Below are positions 33,584 through 42,933 of a DNA stretch of 44,958 nt, in pieces (the stretch's first letter is position 1; each line of letters starts with the position of its first letter). This DNA is from Ravibacter sp964559125 (GTDB taxonomy: Bacteria; Bacteroidota; Bacteroidia; Cytophagales; Spirosomataceae). Made by a program: the position numbers and the translations under genes. The notes under the pieces are model-generated. The model was not told the DNA's origin. It did not search any database and saw nothing but the letters and a program-made list of their open reading frames with translations. The stretch covers positions 1 to 44,958 of the forward strand of contig CAZLGW010000042.1 in NCBI GenBank assembly GCA_964559125.1. Reading direction: 5' to 3'.

Positions 33584-35104
33584 ATGAAAACCATTCGCCT
33601 TTCGAAATTTTCAGGTTATCTGTTGACCTTTTGCCTGTTGGTTGCCTGCCATCTTCTTATCGGGCAAAATAAACAAAGCGGACAAGCAGGTAAACAATGG
33701 CTCGACAACACCAAAATAGACGGTTACCGCGGTATCTGGTGGTTCCACCCGCCCATGCAGGATCGCAAGCAATCTCCCAGCTATGGTTCAAAAAATTATA
33801 AATATTCAGGTCCGCTTTCGTTTGCCTGGCCTCACACCGTAGCGCCAATGGCAGTATATGCACCGGAAGTGAACAAGACTTTTTTCGTCTATGGCGGTGA
33901 TACAGGACCTAATAACCGGTATCTGTGTGCAATGATTTCGTACTATGATCACGACAAGCATCTGGTACCCAAACCTACTGTGGTCCGCGACCAGCGTGGT
34001 GTGGACGATCCCCACGACAATCCCAGTCTGACTATTGACGACGATGGTTATATCTGGGTGTTCGTAGCGGGTCGCGCACGACACCGCCCTGGACAGATAT
34101 TCCGTAGCCGTGCCCCGTATTCCATCGATTCCTTTGATTTGATCACAGAACGGGAACAGACCTATTCCCAGATTTGGCGTGTACCCGGCAAAGGTTTTTT
34201 CCATCTGCTTACACTGTATACCAATGGACGGGAACTTTACTTTGAAACCAATAAAGATGGCAAGAACTGGACACCTGATCCGGCGAAAAATCTGAAGAAA
34301 CTGGCCGGATTCGGAGGGCACTACCAGGTGAGCCGGGCCAGAGGCGATACCATCGGTACTGCGTTTAATTTCCATCCCGACAACAATGTGGATAGGCGCA
34401 CCAATATATATTACCTCCAGACAACTGATTTTGGAAAAACCTGGACCACTGCAGATGGTAAGGTGGTCGACATTCCCCTGGACAAAAAAAAGAACCCGGC
34501 TCTCGTCATCGATTATGAATCACAAGGTAAAAATGCCTATCCAAACCAATTACTTTTTGACAAAGATGGTCATCCGGTAATTCTTCATATCACGGCTTTC
34601 GGCGCAGCGCCGGTTCATCAGAATGGACCACGCGCATGGGTAGTTACACGCTGGACCGGCAAGGAATGGGCATCTCAGTACGTGACCATTTCTGATCACG
34701 CTTACGACGAGGGTTCATTTTACATCCACGATGACAGGTGGACGCTCATAGCTCCCGCTGTAACGGGTCCACAGCCTACCTGGAATGGAGGCGAAGTAGG
34801 TGTATTTGAGACGACGGATCCGGGCAATCCCGATAACGACTGGTGGCAGCTGAAGAGACAGGTTACGGTCAATAGCCCCTATAACCATGGCTATGTCCGA
34901 CGTCCGCACAATCCAAAAGATCCTTTTTTCGCTATGTGGGCAGACGCTGACCCCAGGGAAAGTACCATTTCCCGTATTTATTTTACCAACTCCCGGGGCG
35001 ATAGCTTATATATGTTGCCCTATCAAATGGATGAGGACTTTGCAAAGCCTATTTTGTTAAATCCCCCTACTCCGCTTAAGGGAGAAGACACTTTAGGTAA
35101 TTAA
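33584..35104 (+). CDS. BNR-4 family seven-bladed propeller protein, possible PL27-like lyase
   Basis: The 506-residue protein has a signal peptide (ends near IGQ) and the BNR-4 pattern. It contains DGYRGIWWFHPP near the N-terminus, YKYSGPLSFAWPHTVAPMAVYAPEVNKTFFVYGG, then DPHDNPSLTIDDDGYIWVFVAGRARHRP and a DFGKTWTT BNR/Asp-box. This order resembles the polysaccharide lyase family PL27 (L-rhamnose-alpha-1,4-glucuronate lyase) as I remember it, so lyase activity on a glucuronate-bearing glycan is possible. It starts 8 bases after the sugar dehydrogenase and ends about 15 bases before the transporter gene, so is co-transcribed. Family placement as BNR-4 is good; the lyase call is tentative. Confidence 0.75.
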   Translation: MKTIRLSKFSGYLLTFCLLVACHLLIGQNKQSGQAGKQWLDNTKIDGYRGIWWFHPPMQDRKQSPSYGSKNYKYSGPLSFAWPHTVAPMAVYAPEVNKTFFVYGGDTGPNNRYLCAMISYYDHDKHLVPKPTVVRDQRGVDDPHDNPSLTIDDDGYIWVFVAGRARHRPGQIFRSRAPYSIDSFDLITEREQTYSQIWRVPGKGFFHLLTLYTNGRELYFETNKDGKNWTPDPAKNLKKLAGFGGHYQVSRARGDTIGTAFNFHPDNNVDRRTNIYYLQTTDFGKTWTTADGKVVDIPLDKKKNPALVIDYESQGKNAYPNQLLFDKDGHPVILHITAFGAAPVHQNGPRAWVVTRWTGKEWASQYVTISDHAYDEGSFYIHDDRWTLIAPAVTGPQPTWNGGEVGVFETTDPGNPDNDWWQLKRQVTVNSPYNHGYVRRPHNPKDPFFAMWADADPRESTISRIYFTNSRGDSLYMLPYQMDEDFAKPILLNPPTPLKGEDTLGN

Positions 35105-35119
35105 ATTGCGAGGGTGGCG

Positions 35120-36799
35120 ATGACTGAAGCGTTTCTTGCATTTTTACCCATTCTGGTAGCCGCAGTTCTTTTGGTGGGACTGCGGCTATCGGCTAAAATC
35201 GTAATGCCTGTAGTACTTGTCGTTACGGTGATCATTGCCTTCGGGTGGTGGAAACTTTCTGTTTTTCACATCCTGGCCTCTGTCTTTCAGGGGCTGGTCA
35301 TCACCTTGGATATTCTGTACATCATATTCGCAGCCATACTCATGCTCAATCTTTTGAAGTATTCGGGCGGGATTGACGTGATACGAAAAAGCTTTGGCGG
35401 TATCAATACTGACAGGCGAGTGCAGGTTACAATAATCGTTTGGCTGTTCGGATCTTTTTTGGAGGGAGCTGCGGGATTTGGCACACCAGCCGCCATTGTA
35501 GCCCCATTGTTACTGGCACTTGGATTTCCCACCATGACGGCAGTTATGCTGGGCATGATGGTACAGAGTACAGCCGTCACTTTTGGAGCCCTTGGCACAC
35601 CCATTCTTATCGGAGTCCAGTCTGGACTACAGGGTATTGAGTTCGATGCACATATCAGTGAATACGGAATAAGTACTATGCAGTACCTCAGAGTGGTAGG
35701 AACCAAAGCGGCTATGATACACGCCCTGGTCGGTACCCTGATACCCACACTGATGGTTGCAATGATGACCCGTTATTTTGGTGCTAAAAGAACGTGGCGG
35801 GAAGGTTTTGCCATCTGGCGATTTACCTTTTTTGCCGGCCTTAGTTTTACGGTGCCTTACGTGCTGACCGGAATATTTCTCGGGCCGGAGTTTCCTTCCC
35901 TGATCGGTTCTCTAACCGGGCTGCCGATTGTAATGTATGCCGCCAAACGAAATTTCCTGCTGCCCGACTCAAAGTGGGATTTTCCGGAAAAACAGAACTG
36001 GCCAAAAGAATGGCTGGGTAAGCTGGATCACGAAGAATCTGACAGCGGCACTCTGCGTAAAATATCCCTTTTCCAAGCCTGGCTCCCCTATATCTTCCTG
36101 GCTGTATTGCTGGTTTTGAGCCGTCTGCCGCAGCTTGGTTTTGGAGATGGCCTTAAAAAGCTAAATTTGCAGTGGACCAACATATTTGATACTTCCATCT
36201 CTGTATCAAGTACGCCGTTGTACCTACCCGGCACCTTCCTGTTACTTGCAGGTTTGCTCGTGGTTTTTCAGCATAAAATGAGCCGTGCCGGACTACGCAG
36301 GGCAGTATCCCAAAGTTTCGCTATCACAATTTCCGCCGGTTTTGTACTACTCTTCACTGTCCCAATGGTGCGGATTTACATCAATTCGGGCTTGAACGAA
36401 AGCGGACTGGAAAGTATGCCGATCGTAATGGCAGACTGGGTTGCGGAAACAGTAGGTGCCGTATATCCGATGTTCGCCGGCGCTATCGGAGCGCTGGGAG
36501 CATTTATAGCGGGAAGTAATACAGTGAGCAATCTGATGTTCAGCTTATTCCAGTTTGGAGTAGCAAACAGTCTGGAAATTCCAACCACAATACTGGTAAC
36601 ATTGGGGGCAGTAGGTGCCGCAGCAGGCAATATGATTGCAATTCACAATGTGGTAGCAGCCTGCGCAGCGGTAGGATATATGGGAAAAGAAGGGAATATC
36701 CTGAGGTTGACCATCATACCTACATTGTATTATTTGATTGCTATAGGACTTATCGGCTTGTTGATGACATATGGTATAGATTACTATTACCAGTTCTAA
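35120..36799 (+). CDS. LctP-family lactate/glycolate-type permease
   Basis: The protein of 559 residues has about 12-14 membrane helices and the family motif FLEGAAGFGTPAAIVAPLLLALGFP, with GALGTPILIGVQSG downstream. These are characteristic of the L-lactate permease family (TC 2.A.14), which takes up 2-hydroxycarboxylates with protons. I prefer ATG 35120, which has GAGGG just upstream, to GTG 35114. It closes the SusC/D operon, about 15 bases after the BNR-4 gene. An organic-acid permease is uncommon in such a locus. A plausible role is importing an acidic product of sugar oxidation or lyase cleavage. Substrate not determined. Confidence 0.9.
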   Translation: MTEAFLAFLPILVAAVLLVGLRLSAKIVMPVVLVVTVIIAFGWWKLSVFHILASVFQGLVITLDILYIIFAAILMLNLLKYSGGIDVIRKSFGGINTDRRVQVTIIVWLFGSFLEGAAGFGTPAAIVAPLLLALGFPTMTAVMLGMMVQSTAVTFGALGTPILIGVQSGLQGIEFDAHISEYGISTMQYLRVVGTKAAMIHALVGTLIPTLMVAMMTRYFGAKRTWREGFAIWRFTFFAGLSFTVPYVLTGIFLGPEFPSLIGSLTGLPIVMYAAKRNFLLPDSKWDFPEKQNWPKEWLGKLDHEESDSGTLRKISLFQAWLPYIFLAVLLVLSRLPQLGFGDGLKKLNLQWTNIFDTSISVSSTPLYLPGTFLLLAGLLVVFQHKMSRAGLRRAVSQSFAITISAGFVLLFTVPMVRIYINSGLNESGLESMPIVMADWVAETVGAVYPMFAGAIGALGAFIAGSNTVSNLMFSLFQFGVANSLEIPTTILVTLGAVGAAAGNMIAIHNVVAACAAVGYMGKEGNILRLTIIPTLYYLIAIGLIGLLMTYGIDYYYQF

Positions 36800-36800
36800 T

Positions 36801-36838
36801 CCCATCAACTCCTGCGCTACCTTGCTGCCCGGATCGGT
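36801..36838 (-). repeat. Imperfect copy of the dacB 3' end
   Basis: Read on the minus strand this stretch encodes DPGSKVAQELMG. The end of dacB (near 37761-37798) encodes DSSSKVVQELMG. About 33 of 38 bases agree. The two copies lie in direct orientation, 960 bases apart, and bracket dinD. This copy lies downstream of the permease stop and is not part of an intact gene. Confidence 0.7.
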
Positions 36839-36851
36839 TCCCTCCACTCAC

Positions 36852-37703
36852 TCATTTCTTCTTTGATTTTACCTGCCTCGGCTCTTGGGCCTTTTCAATC
36901 TTTCTGATACCATCGGCCACAGGCAGGTTTTCAGGCATTTCTCCATCCAATTCCTGTATTGTTTTTCTTACTTTTTTGCCTACTTCAAAATGGGCCTGGT
37001 TGGCTCGCTGTTTGCCTTTTATGTTTTCTCTTTTTAATTTTTCCTCAGTTTGTGTAGCACGGAACAGGTTGGCCGCCAGCTCGGTGCTTCCCATGTGGTC
37101 GAGTATTTGCTGGCTCTTTTTTAGTCCTTTCTTTTTATGAATGGCTTTGGCATCCAAACCTCCATACAAGCCCATATAGCCGTGATTTTGAAAGATGGCG
37201 TAATCGAGCGGTTCGATGACTCCGGCATTTTTGGCTGCTACCGCCAACTGGGTATTGTGTTTTGTCATTTCGCTGCGGAGAAATAGCCGCTTTTCATCTT
37301 CAGTACTCAGCTGGTTATATTCGTCCATCTGCCGGATTTCCAGCAAGCGGGTTTGCACCGCGAAATAGGTTTGTCCCAGCGCCACCACTTCTTTGCCCGG
37401 ATCGGCATTTTGGACAATCAGGTAACAGGCATAGCGGGAGAGCTTTACGCTTTCTGCTCTTCTCTGTGCGCCTGAACCGATAGCAACCATTTCGAGGATA
37501 TCCTCGAAATGGTCTGCCAGGTCTTGCCCGCTATTTATACAAGCTTCTTTTGCCCGTTCTATTACAGGTAAAAAGTGGCGATATTCGGAATATTCAAGCG
37601 CCTTGGATAAGTCCCTGGCGCTCCAAAATTCGTTACCGTCTTCGTCTGTTTGTCTGATTTGCTCAAACAAGCTGTTATGCTGATGAATAAGTTTTTTTGT
37701 CAT
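36852..37703 (-). CDS. dinD: DNA-damage-inducible protein D (DinD)
   Basis: The 283-residue protein matches DinD. It begins with a BRO-N-like DNA-binding segment (FWSARDLSKALEYSEYRHFLPVIERAK) and includes HFEDILEMVAIGSGAQRRAESVKLSRYACYLIVQNADP, NHGYMGLYGG and GSTELAANLFRATQTEEKL. In E. coli DinD is an SOS-induced inhibitor of RecA filament activity. It is often found on mobile or accessory DNA. No clear LexA box was seen upstream. It is flanked by direct repeats derived from the dacB 3' end, which suggests acquisition beside dacB. It is convergent with the permease gene and co-directional with dacB upstream. Confidence 0.9.
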   Translation of the reverse strand: MTKKLIHQHNSLFEQIRQTDEDGNEFWSARDLSKALEYSEYRHFLPVIERAKEACINSGQDLADHFEDILEMVAIGSGAQRRAESVKLSRYACYLIVQNADPGKEVVALGQTYFAVQTRLLEIRQMDEYNQLSTEDEKRLFLRSEMTKHNTQLAVAAKNAGVIEPLDYAIFQNHGYMGLYGGLDAKAIHKKKGLKKSQQILDHMGSTELAANLFRATQTEEKLKRENIKGKQRANQAHFEVGKKVRKTIQELDGEMPENLPVADGIRKIEKAQEPRQVKSKKK

Positions 37704-37732
37704 GATTTAAAGAATAGTTTATAGTTATATTT

Positions 37733-39193
37733 TCACAATTCCCCCATCAGCCTTACCACCCCCATCAATTCCTGTACGACCTTGCTGCTTGAATCAGGGA
37801 GATACCGGTGGGCATTGATCACGAAGCTGAGCCTGTTCCCCGATCGGGTATTGATATAACCGGCATAGGCGCGGGTCCCTTCGATAGACCCGCTCTTTGC
37901 CCTTACATTGAGGTTGCGGCCGAAACTTTTGCTCCTTACCGTTCCGGATTCGCCCGCTATGGGAATGCTTTCGTAGAATGCAGGAAATGACCTGAACCGG
38001 GTTACGGTGTTAAGGATATCGGTAACGTTGCGTGGGGTCATCAGGCCGGAGCCCGACAAACCGCTGCCATCCTTAAACAGCAGGCCGCTCACATTGACGC
38101 CTTTCAGGATCCAGAAGGAGGTAAGGGCCTCCGCCGCCGATTTGAAATCGGTCTTCCCTGTCATTTTTTTTGTGGCCATTTTCAGCAAAGCCTCTGCGTA
38201 GAGATTGATACTCCACCAGTTGGTTTGCCTGCAGAGGTCGGAAAGGGGTGGAGACCGGTGGGTATGCAGGGTTTTTCTTGCGGATGCCGTCCCGGAAGGC
38301 ATCCAGATGGCCGCTTTATCCCCGACGCGGATGTCGTTATGAACAAGAAAGTCAGTAAAAAAGCCGGCCAGCAGTAGCTCAGGGTTGAAAATAGCGCCCC
38401 TGATGCTGTATTCATTTCTCGATCGTGGGACGGTCCCGTCGATGACCAGTATATTGGCATGGCCCGACGGGCGGATAAGCGTTTTGTCGCCCGATCCCGG
38501 CGGTCCGGTCGTGACGAGATTGATATACCTGGTATCGGGCAGGGCGGGTTCGACGCGCAGCAACTGCGCTGGATCTCCGGTCCGGGTCCCGGTCCGGAAA
38601 TAAATACGACAGGCATTTTCATTCCAGTTCAGTCCGCTGACGCCTGCACCATAGCCATTGGCTACGTCGCCCCACTCCCAGGAATCGCCGATTCCGAGTG
38701 GATCGAAATAGCTGGCATCTGCAAAGATTCTGCCCTGTATGCCGCGTATCCCCGCTTTCTGAATGGACTGAAGCCAGTTGTTGAATACCGTGGCAGAGTC
38801 GGTCCTATCCCTGAACCGCGGACTTCCCAGGCTGGGATCCCCGGTTCCGCGGATATAGAGATTCCCCTTCAGGAGGCCGTCAGTTATGACGCCGTCGTAC
38901 TCCAGGAAAGTCTCGAAAGTAAAATTTTCTCCTAAAACCTCCAGGGCCGCGGCAGTGGTAACCAGCTTCAGGGTCGATGCCGGCGGAAGGGATTGATCTG
39001 TATTGACGCCGATAAGGGTTTCGGCAGTTTCGCCGGAAGTGATCGAGACACCCAGCATGCCGTGACGCATCAGGCTGCTGTTCTGAAGCTGTGTAATGGC
39101 ATGGACCAGCCTCGACAGTGCCAGCGAATCAGCTGTTTGTCCTCCGGCCAGAAGTGGCAGCAGGACGCAGAAAGCTATGCAAAAGTGTTTCAT
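37733..39193 (-). CDS. dacB: D-alanyl-D-alanine carboxypeptidase/endopeptidase (PBP4 type)
   Basis: The 486-residue protein has a signal peptide (ends near AGGQ) and all three penicillin-binding motifs: SxxK in PPASTLKLVT (nucleophilic Ser), SxN in WWSINLYAE, and KTG-like KSG in VRAKSGSIEG. Low-molecular-weight class C PBPs of this size trim peptidoglycan peptides in the periplasm. The C-terminus SSKVVQELMGVVRLMGEL is duplicated on the other side of dinD (see repeat). The upstream region 39194-39372 is divergent with the beta-CASP gene. Confidence 0.93.
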   Translation of the reverse strand: MKHFCIAFCVLLPLLAGGQTADSLALSRLVHAITQLQNSSLMRHGMLGVSITSGETAETLIGVNTDQSLPPASTLKLVTTAAALEVLGENFTFETFLEYDGVITDGLLKGNLYIRGTGDPSLGSPRFRDRTDSATVFNNWLQSIQKAGIRGIQGRIFADASYFDPLGIGDSWEWGDVANGYGAGVSGLNWNENACRIYFRTGTRTGDPAQLLRVEPALPDTRYINLVTTGPPGSGDKTLIRPSGHANILVIDGTVPRSRNEYSIRGAIFNPELLLAGFFTDFLVHNDIRVGDKAAIWMPSGTASARKTLHTHRSPPLSDLCRQTNWWSINLYAEALLKMATKKMTGKTDFKSAAEALTSFWILKGVNVSGLLFKDGSGLSGSGLMTPRNVTDILNTVTRFRSFPAFYESIPIAGESGTVRSKSFGRNLNVRAKSGSIEGTRAYAGYINTRSGNRLSFVINAHRYLPDSSSKVVQELMGVVRLMGEL

Positions 39194-39273
39194 AAAAACT
39201 GCAGGCTGAAATGACCGTCAGTTAAACTTAAAGTAATAACGCGAGAAATGATTATCTCTTTTTAGATTATTTG

Positions 39274-39281
39274 TAGTTTTG
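39274..39281 (+). promoter_or_regulatory. Bacteroidota-type -7 element for the beta-CASP gene
   Basis: TAGTTTTG matches TAnnTTTG exactly and lies about 92 bases before the ATG of the metallo-hydrolase gene. No perfect -33 TTTG is seen at the usual spacing. Confidence 0.45.
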
Positions 39282-39372
39282 GCCCCAAAAAGCGTACCTG
39301 GTCGAAAACAAAAATGCCTTTCCGCCGACGATACGGAAAAACAAGGCTGCCAGGCGTGAGTAGTTTACTAAT

Positions 39373-40791
39373 ATGAGATTGACGTTTTGGGGGGCAACCC
39401 GACAGGTAACAGGTAGCATGTATCTTCTTGAAGTGGATGATTACCGGATCCTGATTGACTGCGGCTTGGATTTTGACCTCGATGAAAAAGGGAGGAAGCT
39501 GCTGTATGAAGAGCAGAAAAGTGTTTTTCCTTTCGAAGCGTCGATGATCAATATAGTGTTGCTGACGCATGCGCACATAGATCACTCGGGCAATATTCCC
39601 AATTTATTCAAGGAAGGTTTCGAAGGGCGGGTCGTATGTACCGAGCCTACCCTCGCTTTGTCTGAGTTGCTTCTCCACGATGTGGCAAGAGTAAACAGGA
39701 GGCGGGTGGATAGCCGGAACCAGCCCGGCAAGAAGAAAAAAAAGAAAAAAGAGCTTCCGAAGGACATCTATCTTGAAAAAGACGTAGCCGATGCGATGAA
39801 CAATTTCGTTCCGGTTGCGTTCGGGAGGAGCTACCGGATTTCGGAGCATGTGAAAGCTACTTATTACCCGGCCGGACACCTGCTCGGAGCCGCTCATATC
39901 TACCTGGATATTACCGAAAACGGACAGAAAAAGACCCTCTGCTTTTCGGGCGATATCGGGCGTATGAACTATCCGCTGGTGGTAGACCCCGTGCCCATTC
40001 CGCAGGCCGACTATGTTATCTGCGAAAGCACCTACGGCAACCGTACGCACGTCGATGCCAGGAGCCCTGACGATGCATTGATGGATGTGATTCAGCGGAC
40101 CTGCGTGGACAAGCCGGGGCGCCTGATCATCCCGGCTTTCAGCGTCGGCCGTACGCAGGCGCTGCTGTATGTCTTAAACCGTCTGTACGTCAACCATCAG
40201 CTGCCGCCTATCAAGGTATTCTCGGACAGTCCCCTGGCGCATGCCTCCATGCGTGTCTACCAGCGATTCTACAAAATGCTGAACAGGGCCGCCAGGGAAT
40301 TCCAGGAAGATAACGGAGAGCTTTTCGACTTTGAAAACCTGACTTTTATTGCGGGCACTGCCGAAAGCCAGAACCTGAGCAATTATAAAGAGCCATCTAT
40401 CATTATTTCGGCATCCGGGATGATCCAGGGTGGTCGCGTGGAGCATCATGTGGCAGCCAATATTCAGAATCCCTACGCAACGATCCTGCTGATCGGCTAT
40501 GCCTCGGAAGGTACACTGGGATGGCGCCTTTTGAACGGCCAGGAGCATGTCAACCTGAAGGGCGAAGCTGTGAAAGTTCTCGCAAATGTGGAAAAAATTG
40601 ACGTATTTAGCGGTCACGGCGATCTGACCGATCTCGAAAATTTCATCAGGCAGCAGGACCCGGAGAAGCTGAAAAAAGTATTCCTGGTTCACGGAGAGCC
40701 CGAAAGTATGGAATTCTTCCGGTCGGTATTGAACGGACACCACTATCAGCATGTAGAGATACCGGGAAGGGGGAGTTCGTACGAATTATAA
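39373..40791 (+). CDS. Beta-CASP metallo-beta-lactamase fold RNA-processing-type protein
   Basis: The 472-residue protein begins with the MBL fold (MRLTFWGATRQVTGS) and contains the metal motif THAHIDHSG (HxHxDH). The beta-CASP insertion has FSVGRTQALLYVLNRL, then SPLAHASMRVYQR. The final motifs ISASGMIQGGRVEHH and FSGHGDLTDLENF follow. This is the architecture of CPSF73/YSH1-like nucleases and archaeal/bacterial RNA exonucleases. Lys-rich stretch KKKKKKELPK (about 117-126) is a surface loop or RNA contact. The accA gene follows 41 bases later. RNA cleavage is inferred from the family. Confidence 0.9.
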   Translation: MRLTFWGATRQVTGSMYLLEVDDYRILIDCGLDFDLDEKGRKLLYEEQKSVFPFEASMINIVLLTHAHIDHSGNIPNLFKEGFEGRVVCTEPTLALSELLLHDVARVNRRRVDSRNQPGKKKKKKKELPKDIYLEKDVADAMNNFVPVAFGRSYRISEHVKATYYPAGHLLGAAHIYLDITENGQKKTLCFSGDIGRMNYPLVVDPVPIPQADYVICESTYGNRTHVDARSPDDALMDVIQRTCVDKPGRLIIPAFSVGRTQALLYVLNRLYVNHQLPPIKVFSDSPLAHASMRVYQRFYKMLNRAAREFQEDNGELFDFENLTFIAGTAESQNLSNYKEPSIIISASGMIQGGRVEHHVAANIQNPYATILLIGYASEGTLGWRLLNGQEHVNLKGEAVKVLANVEKIDVFSGHGDLTDLENFIRQQDPEKLKKVFLVHGEPESMEFFRSVLNGHHYQHVEIPGRGSSYEL

Positions 40792-40832
40792 CAGGAACAG
40801 GAGTTGAACTACGCCAATATTAACCCATTTTC

Positions 40833-41789
40833 ATGAGAACCTATCTCGATTTCGAAAAACCAATAGCAGAACTTGAAAATAAGCTGGCTGAAATGAAAAA
40901 GCTGGCCGAAGAGAATAAAGTAGACGTGACCGAGGCTGCCAGATCGCTTGAAAACAGTATTGTAAAGCTTCGTGACGAGATCTTCTCCAACCTTACGCCC
41001 TGGCAGCGGGTGCAGCTGTCGAGGCATCCCGACAGGCCGTATACGCTGGATTATATCGAGCTGATGTGCGAGGAGTTCATCGAGCTTCACGGCGACCGCC
41101 AGGTTCGCGACGACCCGGCTATTATCGGGGGTTTCGGCAAGATAGGAGGGGAGACCGTCATGATCATCGGGCAGCAGAAGGGGAGGAACACCAAGCAGCG
41201 CCAGTACCGCAATTTCGGGATGCCCAACCCGGAAGGATACCGCAAGGCGCTGCGGCTGATGAAGCTGGCCGAGAAGTTTAATAAACCCATCGTGACGCTT
41301 ATCGACACTCCCGGCGCATTCCCAGGCCTGGAGGCTGAGGAGCGGGGCCAGGGAGAGGCAATCGCCCGGAACCTAAAGGAGATGTTTATGCTGAAAGTAC
41401 CCGTTATCTGCGTTGTGATAGGAGAGGGGGCTTCTGGCGGGGCGCTGGGTATTGCGATCGGCGACAGGGTCTTTATGCTTGAAAACACCTGGTATTCGGT
41501 CATATCGCCTGAAAACTGTTCGACGATCCTCTGGCGCAGCTGGGATTATAAGGAGCAGGCCGCCGAAGCGATGAAAATAACGTCTACGGATATGCTTGAC
41601 CTGAAGCTGATCGACGGTATTATAGAGGAGCCTATCGGCGGGGCACATCTCAGCCACGAAGAAATGGCGGAGATTCTGAAAACCCGGATCCTCGAGAGCC
41701 TGAAAGCGCTTTCGAAAATGTCGGCCGAAAAGCGCATTGCTTCCCGCATCGACAAGTTCTGCTCAATGGGAGTGGTGCTTGAAAAGTAG
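40833..41789 (+). CDS. accA: Acetyl-CoA carboxylase carboxyltransferase subunit alpha
   Basis: The 318-residue length is standard for AccA. The protein begins MRTYLDFEKPIAELENKLAEM and contains the conserved carboxyltransferase segments LTPWQRVQLSRHPDRPYTLDYI, IIGQQKGRNTKQRQYRNFGMPNPEGYRKALRLM, TLIDTPGAFPGLEAEERGQGEAIA, and GEGASGGALGIAIGDRVFMLENTWYSVISPE. With AccD it transfers carboxyl from biotin to acetyl-CoA in fatty-acid synthesis. The asparaginase gene starts 6 bases after its stop, so they are probably co-transcribed. No accD is in the window. Confidence 0.97.
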   Translation: MRTYLDFEKPIAELENKLAEMKKLAEENKVDVTEAARSLENSIVKLRDEIFSNLTPWQRVQLSRHPDRPYTLDYIELMCEEFIELHGDRQVRDDPAIIGGFGKIGGETVMIIGQQKGRNTKQRQYRNFGMPNPEGYRKALRLMKLAEKFNKPIVTLIDTPGAFPGLEAEERGQGEAIARNLKEMFMLKVPVICVVIGEGASGGALGIAIGDRVFMLENTWYSVISPENCSTILWRSWDYKEQAAEAMKITSTDMLDLKLIDGIIEEPIGGAHLSHEEMAEILKTRILESLKALSKMSAEKRIASRIDKFCSMGVVLEK

Positions 41790-41795
41790 CAGTGT

Positions 41796-42872
41796 ATGCA
41801 GCCATACAAGACAATAACCCTGGGAAATCATTCCCGTGACAGCACCCGGAGCCGGGTGCTTGTCATTTATACGGGAGGCACTTTCGGAATGGTGTACCAG
41901 TCGAAGGGAAGGCAACTGGTGCCTTTTGAGTTCGAACATGCGCTCGACTACCTGCCCGAGCTGCACCGGCTGGAAAAGGAAGTCGTATTCCTCTCCCTTC
42001 ATCAGCCCATCGATTCGTCGGACATCACCCCGGCTATCTGGGTGGAGCTAGGGCAGATCATCAGCGACCGCTACGACGAGTTCGACGGTTTTGTCATCCT
42101 GCACGGCACCGACACCATGGCCTTTACCGCTTCTGCGCTCAGCTACCTGCTGGAGGGCCTGAATAAACCCGTAATCCTGACCGGCGCGCAGCTCCCGGTG
42201 GGTATCGCCAGGTCAGATGCCAGAGAAAATCTTCTTACGGCATTGGAAATAGCCGCTACCCGGAGGGAAGACGACTCACCCATGGTTTCGGAAGTGTGTA
42301 TTTTCTTCAATTCTTTGCTACTGAGAGGAAACCGCGCCCGGAAGAAAGAGACCTCCCAGTTTAATGCATTTTATTCCGAAAACTACCCCGTCCTGGCAAA
42401 CGCCGGCGTAAGGATCGACTACAGCACTCCCTACCTGAAGCCTTATGAGCCGAACTCGAAGCTTAAGCTTCATTGCTGCCTCGACACGAACGTATTATTC
42501 ATCAGGCTTTTCCCCGGGATAGAACCTCGCATTATCAGCCTCATATTGGCTACTGAAGGATTAAGAGGTGTAGTACTCGAAACCTTTGGCGCCGGTAACG
42601 CCCCGCAGGCACCACAGTTGGTAGAAGCATTGGCCCGGGCTATTCAAAGCGGTATCGCCATCCTGAATGTAACCCAATGTGAAGGAGGAAGGGTAGTGCA
42701 GGGGCAGTATGGTGTCAGTAAAAAACTTGTCGAAATCGGGGTAGTAGGTGGTTCTGACATTACGCCGGAAGCGGCCATCACCAAGCTGATGTTTCTGCTT
42801 GGGCAGGGATATAACTTTGAGGAACTCTGCAGGAAGCTGGCTATTCCGCTTTGCGGCGAAATGAGCGTATGA
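41796..42872 (+). CDS. ansA: Type I (cytoplasmic) L-asparaginase
   Basis: The 358-residue protein has the two catalytic threonine motifs of L-asparaginases: IYTGGTFGMVY near residue 24 and HGTDTMAFTASAL near 105. No signal peptide is seen, and the sequence type with FNSLLLRGNRARKKETSQFNAFYSENYP fits AnsA-type enzymes. It hydrolyses asparagine to aspartate and ammonia. It follows accA by 6 bases; this gene order recurs in Bacteroidota as far as I recall. The tRNA-Ser begins 62 bases downstream. Confidence 0.95.
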   Translation: MQPYKTITLGNHSRDSTRSRVLVIYTGGTFGMVYQSKGRQLVPFEFEHALDYLPELHRLEKEVVFLSLHQPIDSSDITPAIWVELGQIISDRYDEFDGFVILHGTDTMAFTASALSYLLEGLNKPVILTGAQLPVGIARSDARENLLTALEIAATRREDDSPMVSEVCIFFNSLLLRGNRARKKETSQFNAFYSENYPVLANAGVRIDYSTPYLKPYEPNSKLKLHCCLDTNVLFIRLFPGIEPRIISLILATEGLRGVVLETFGAGNAPQAPQLVEALARAIQSGIAILNVTQCEGGRVVQGQYGVSKKLVEIGVVGGSDITPEAAITKLMFLLGQGYNFEELCRKLAIPLCGEMSV

Positions 42873-42911
42873 TTTTTACAACGTCGGCTGGCAGTAATGA
42901 GATAAAGTTCC

Positions 42912-42919
42912 TATCTTTG
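42912..42919 (+). promoter_or_regulatory. -7 promoter element of tRNA-Ser
   Basis: TATCTTTG matches the Bacteroidota -7 consensus TAnnTTTG exactly and lies 15 bases before the tRNA 5' end. The -33 region shows no clear TTTG. Confidence 0.6.
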
Positions 42920-42933
42920 CATCCTGTTTTTAC

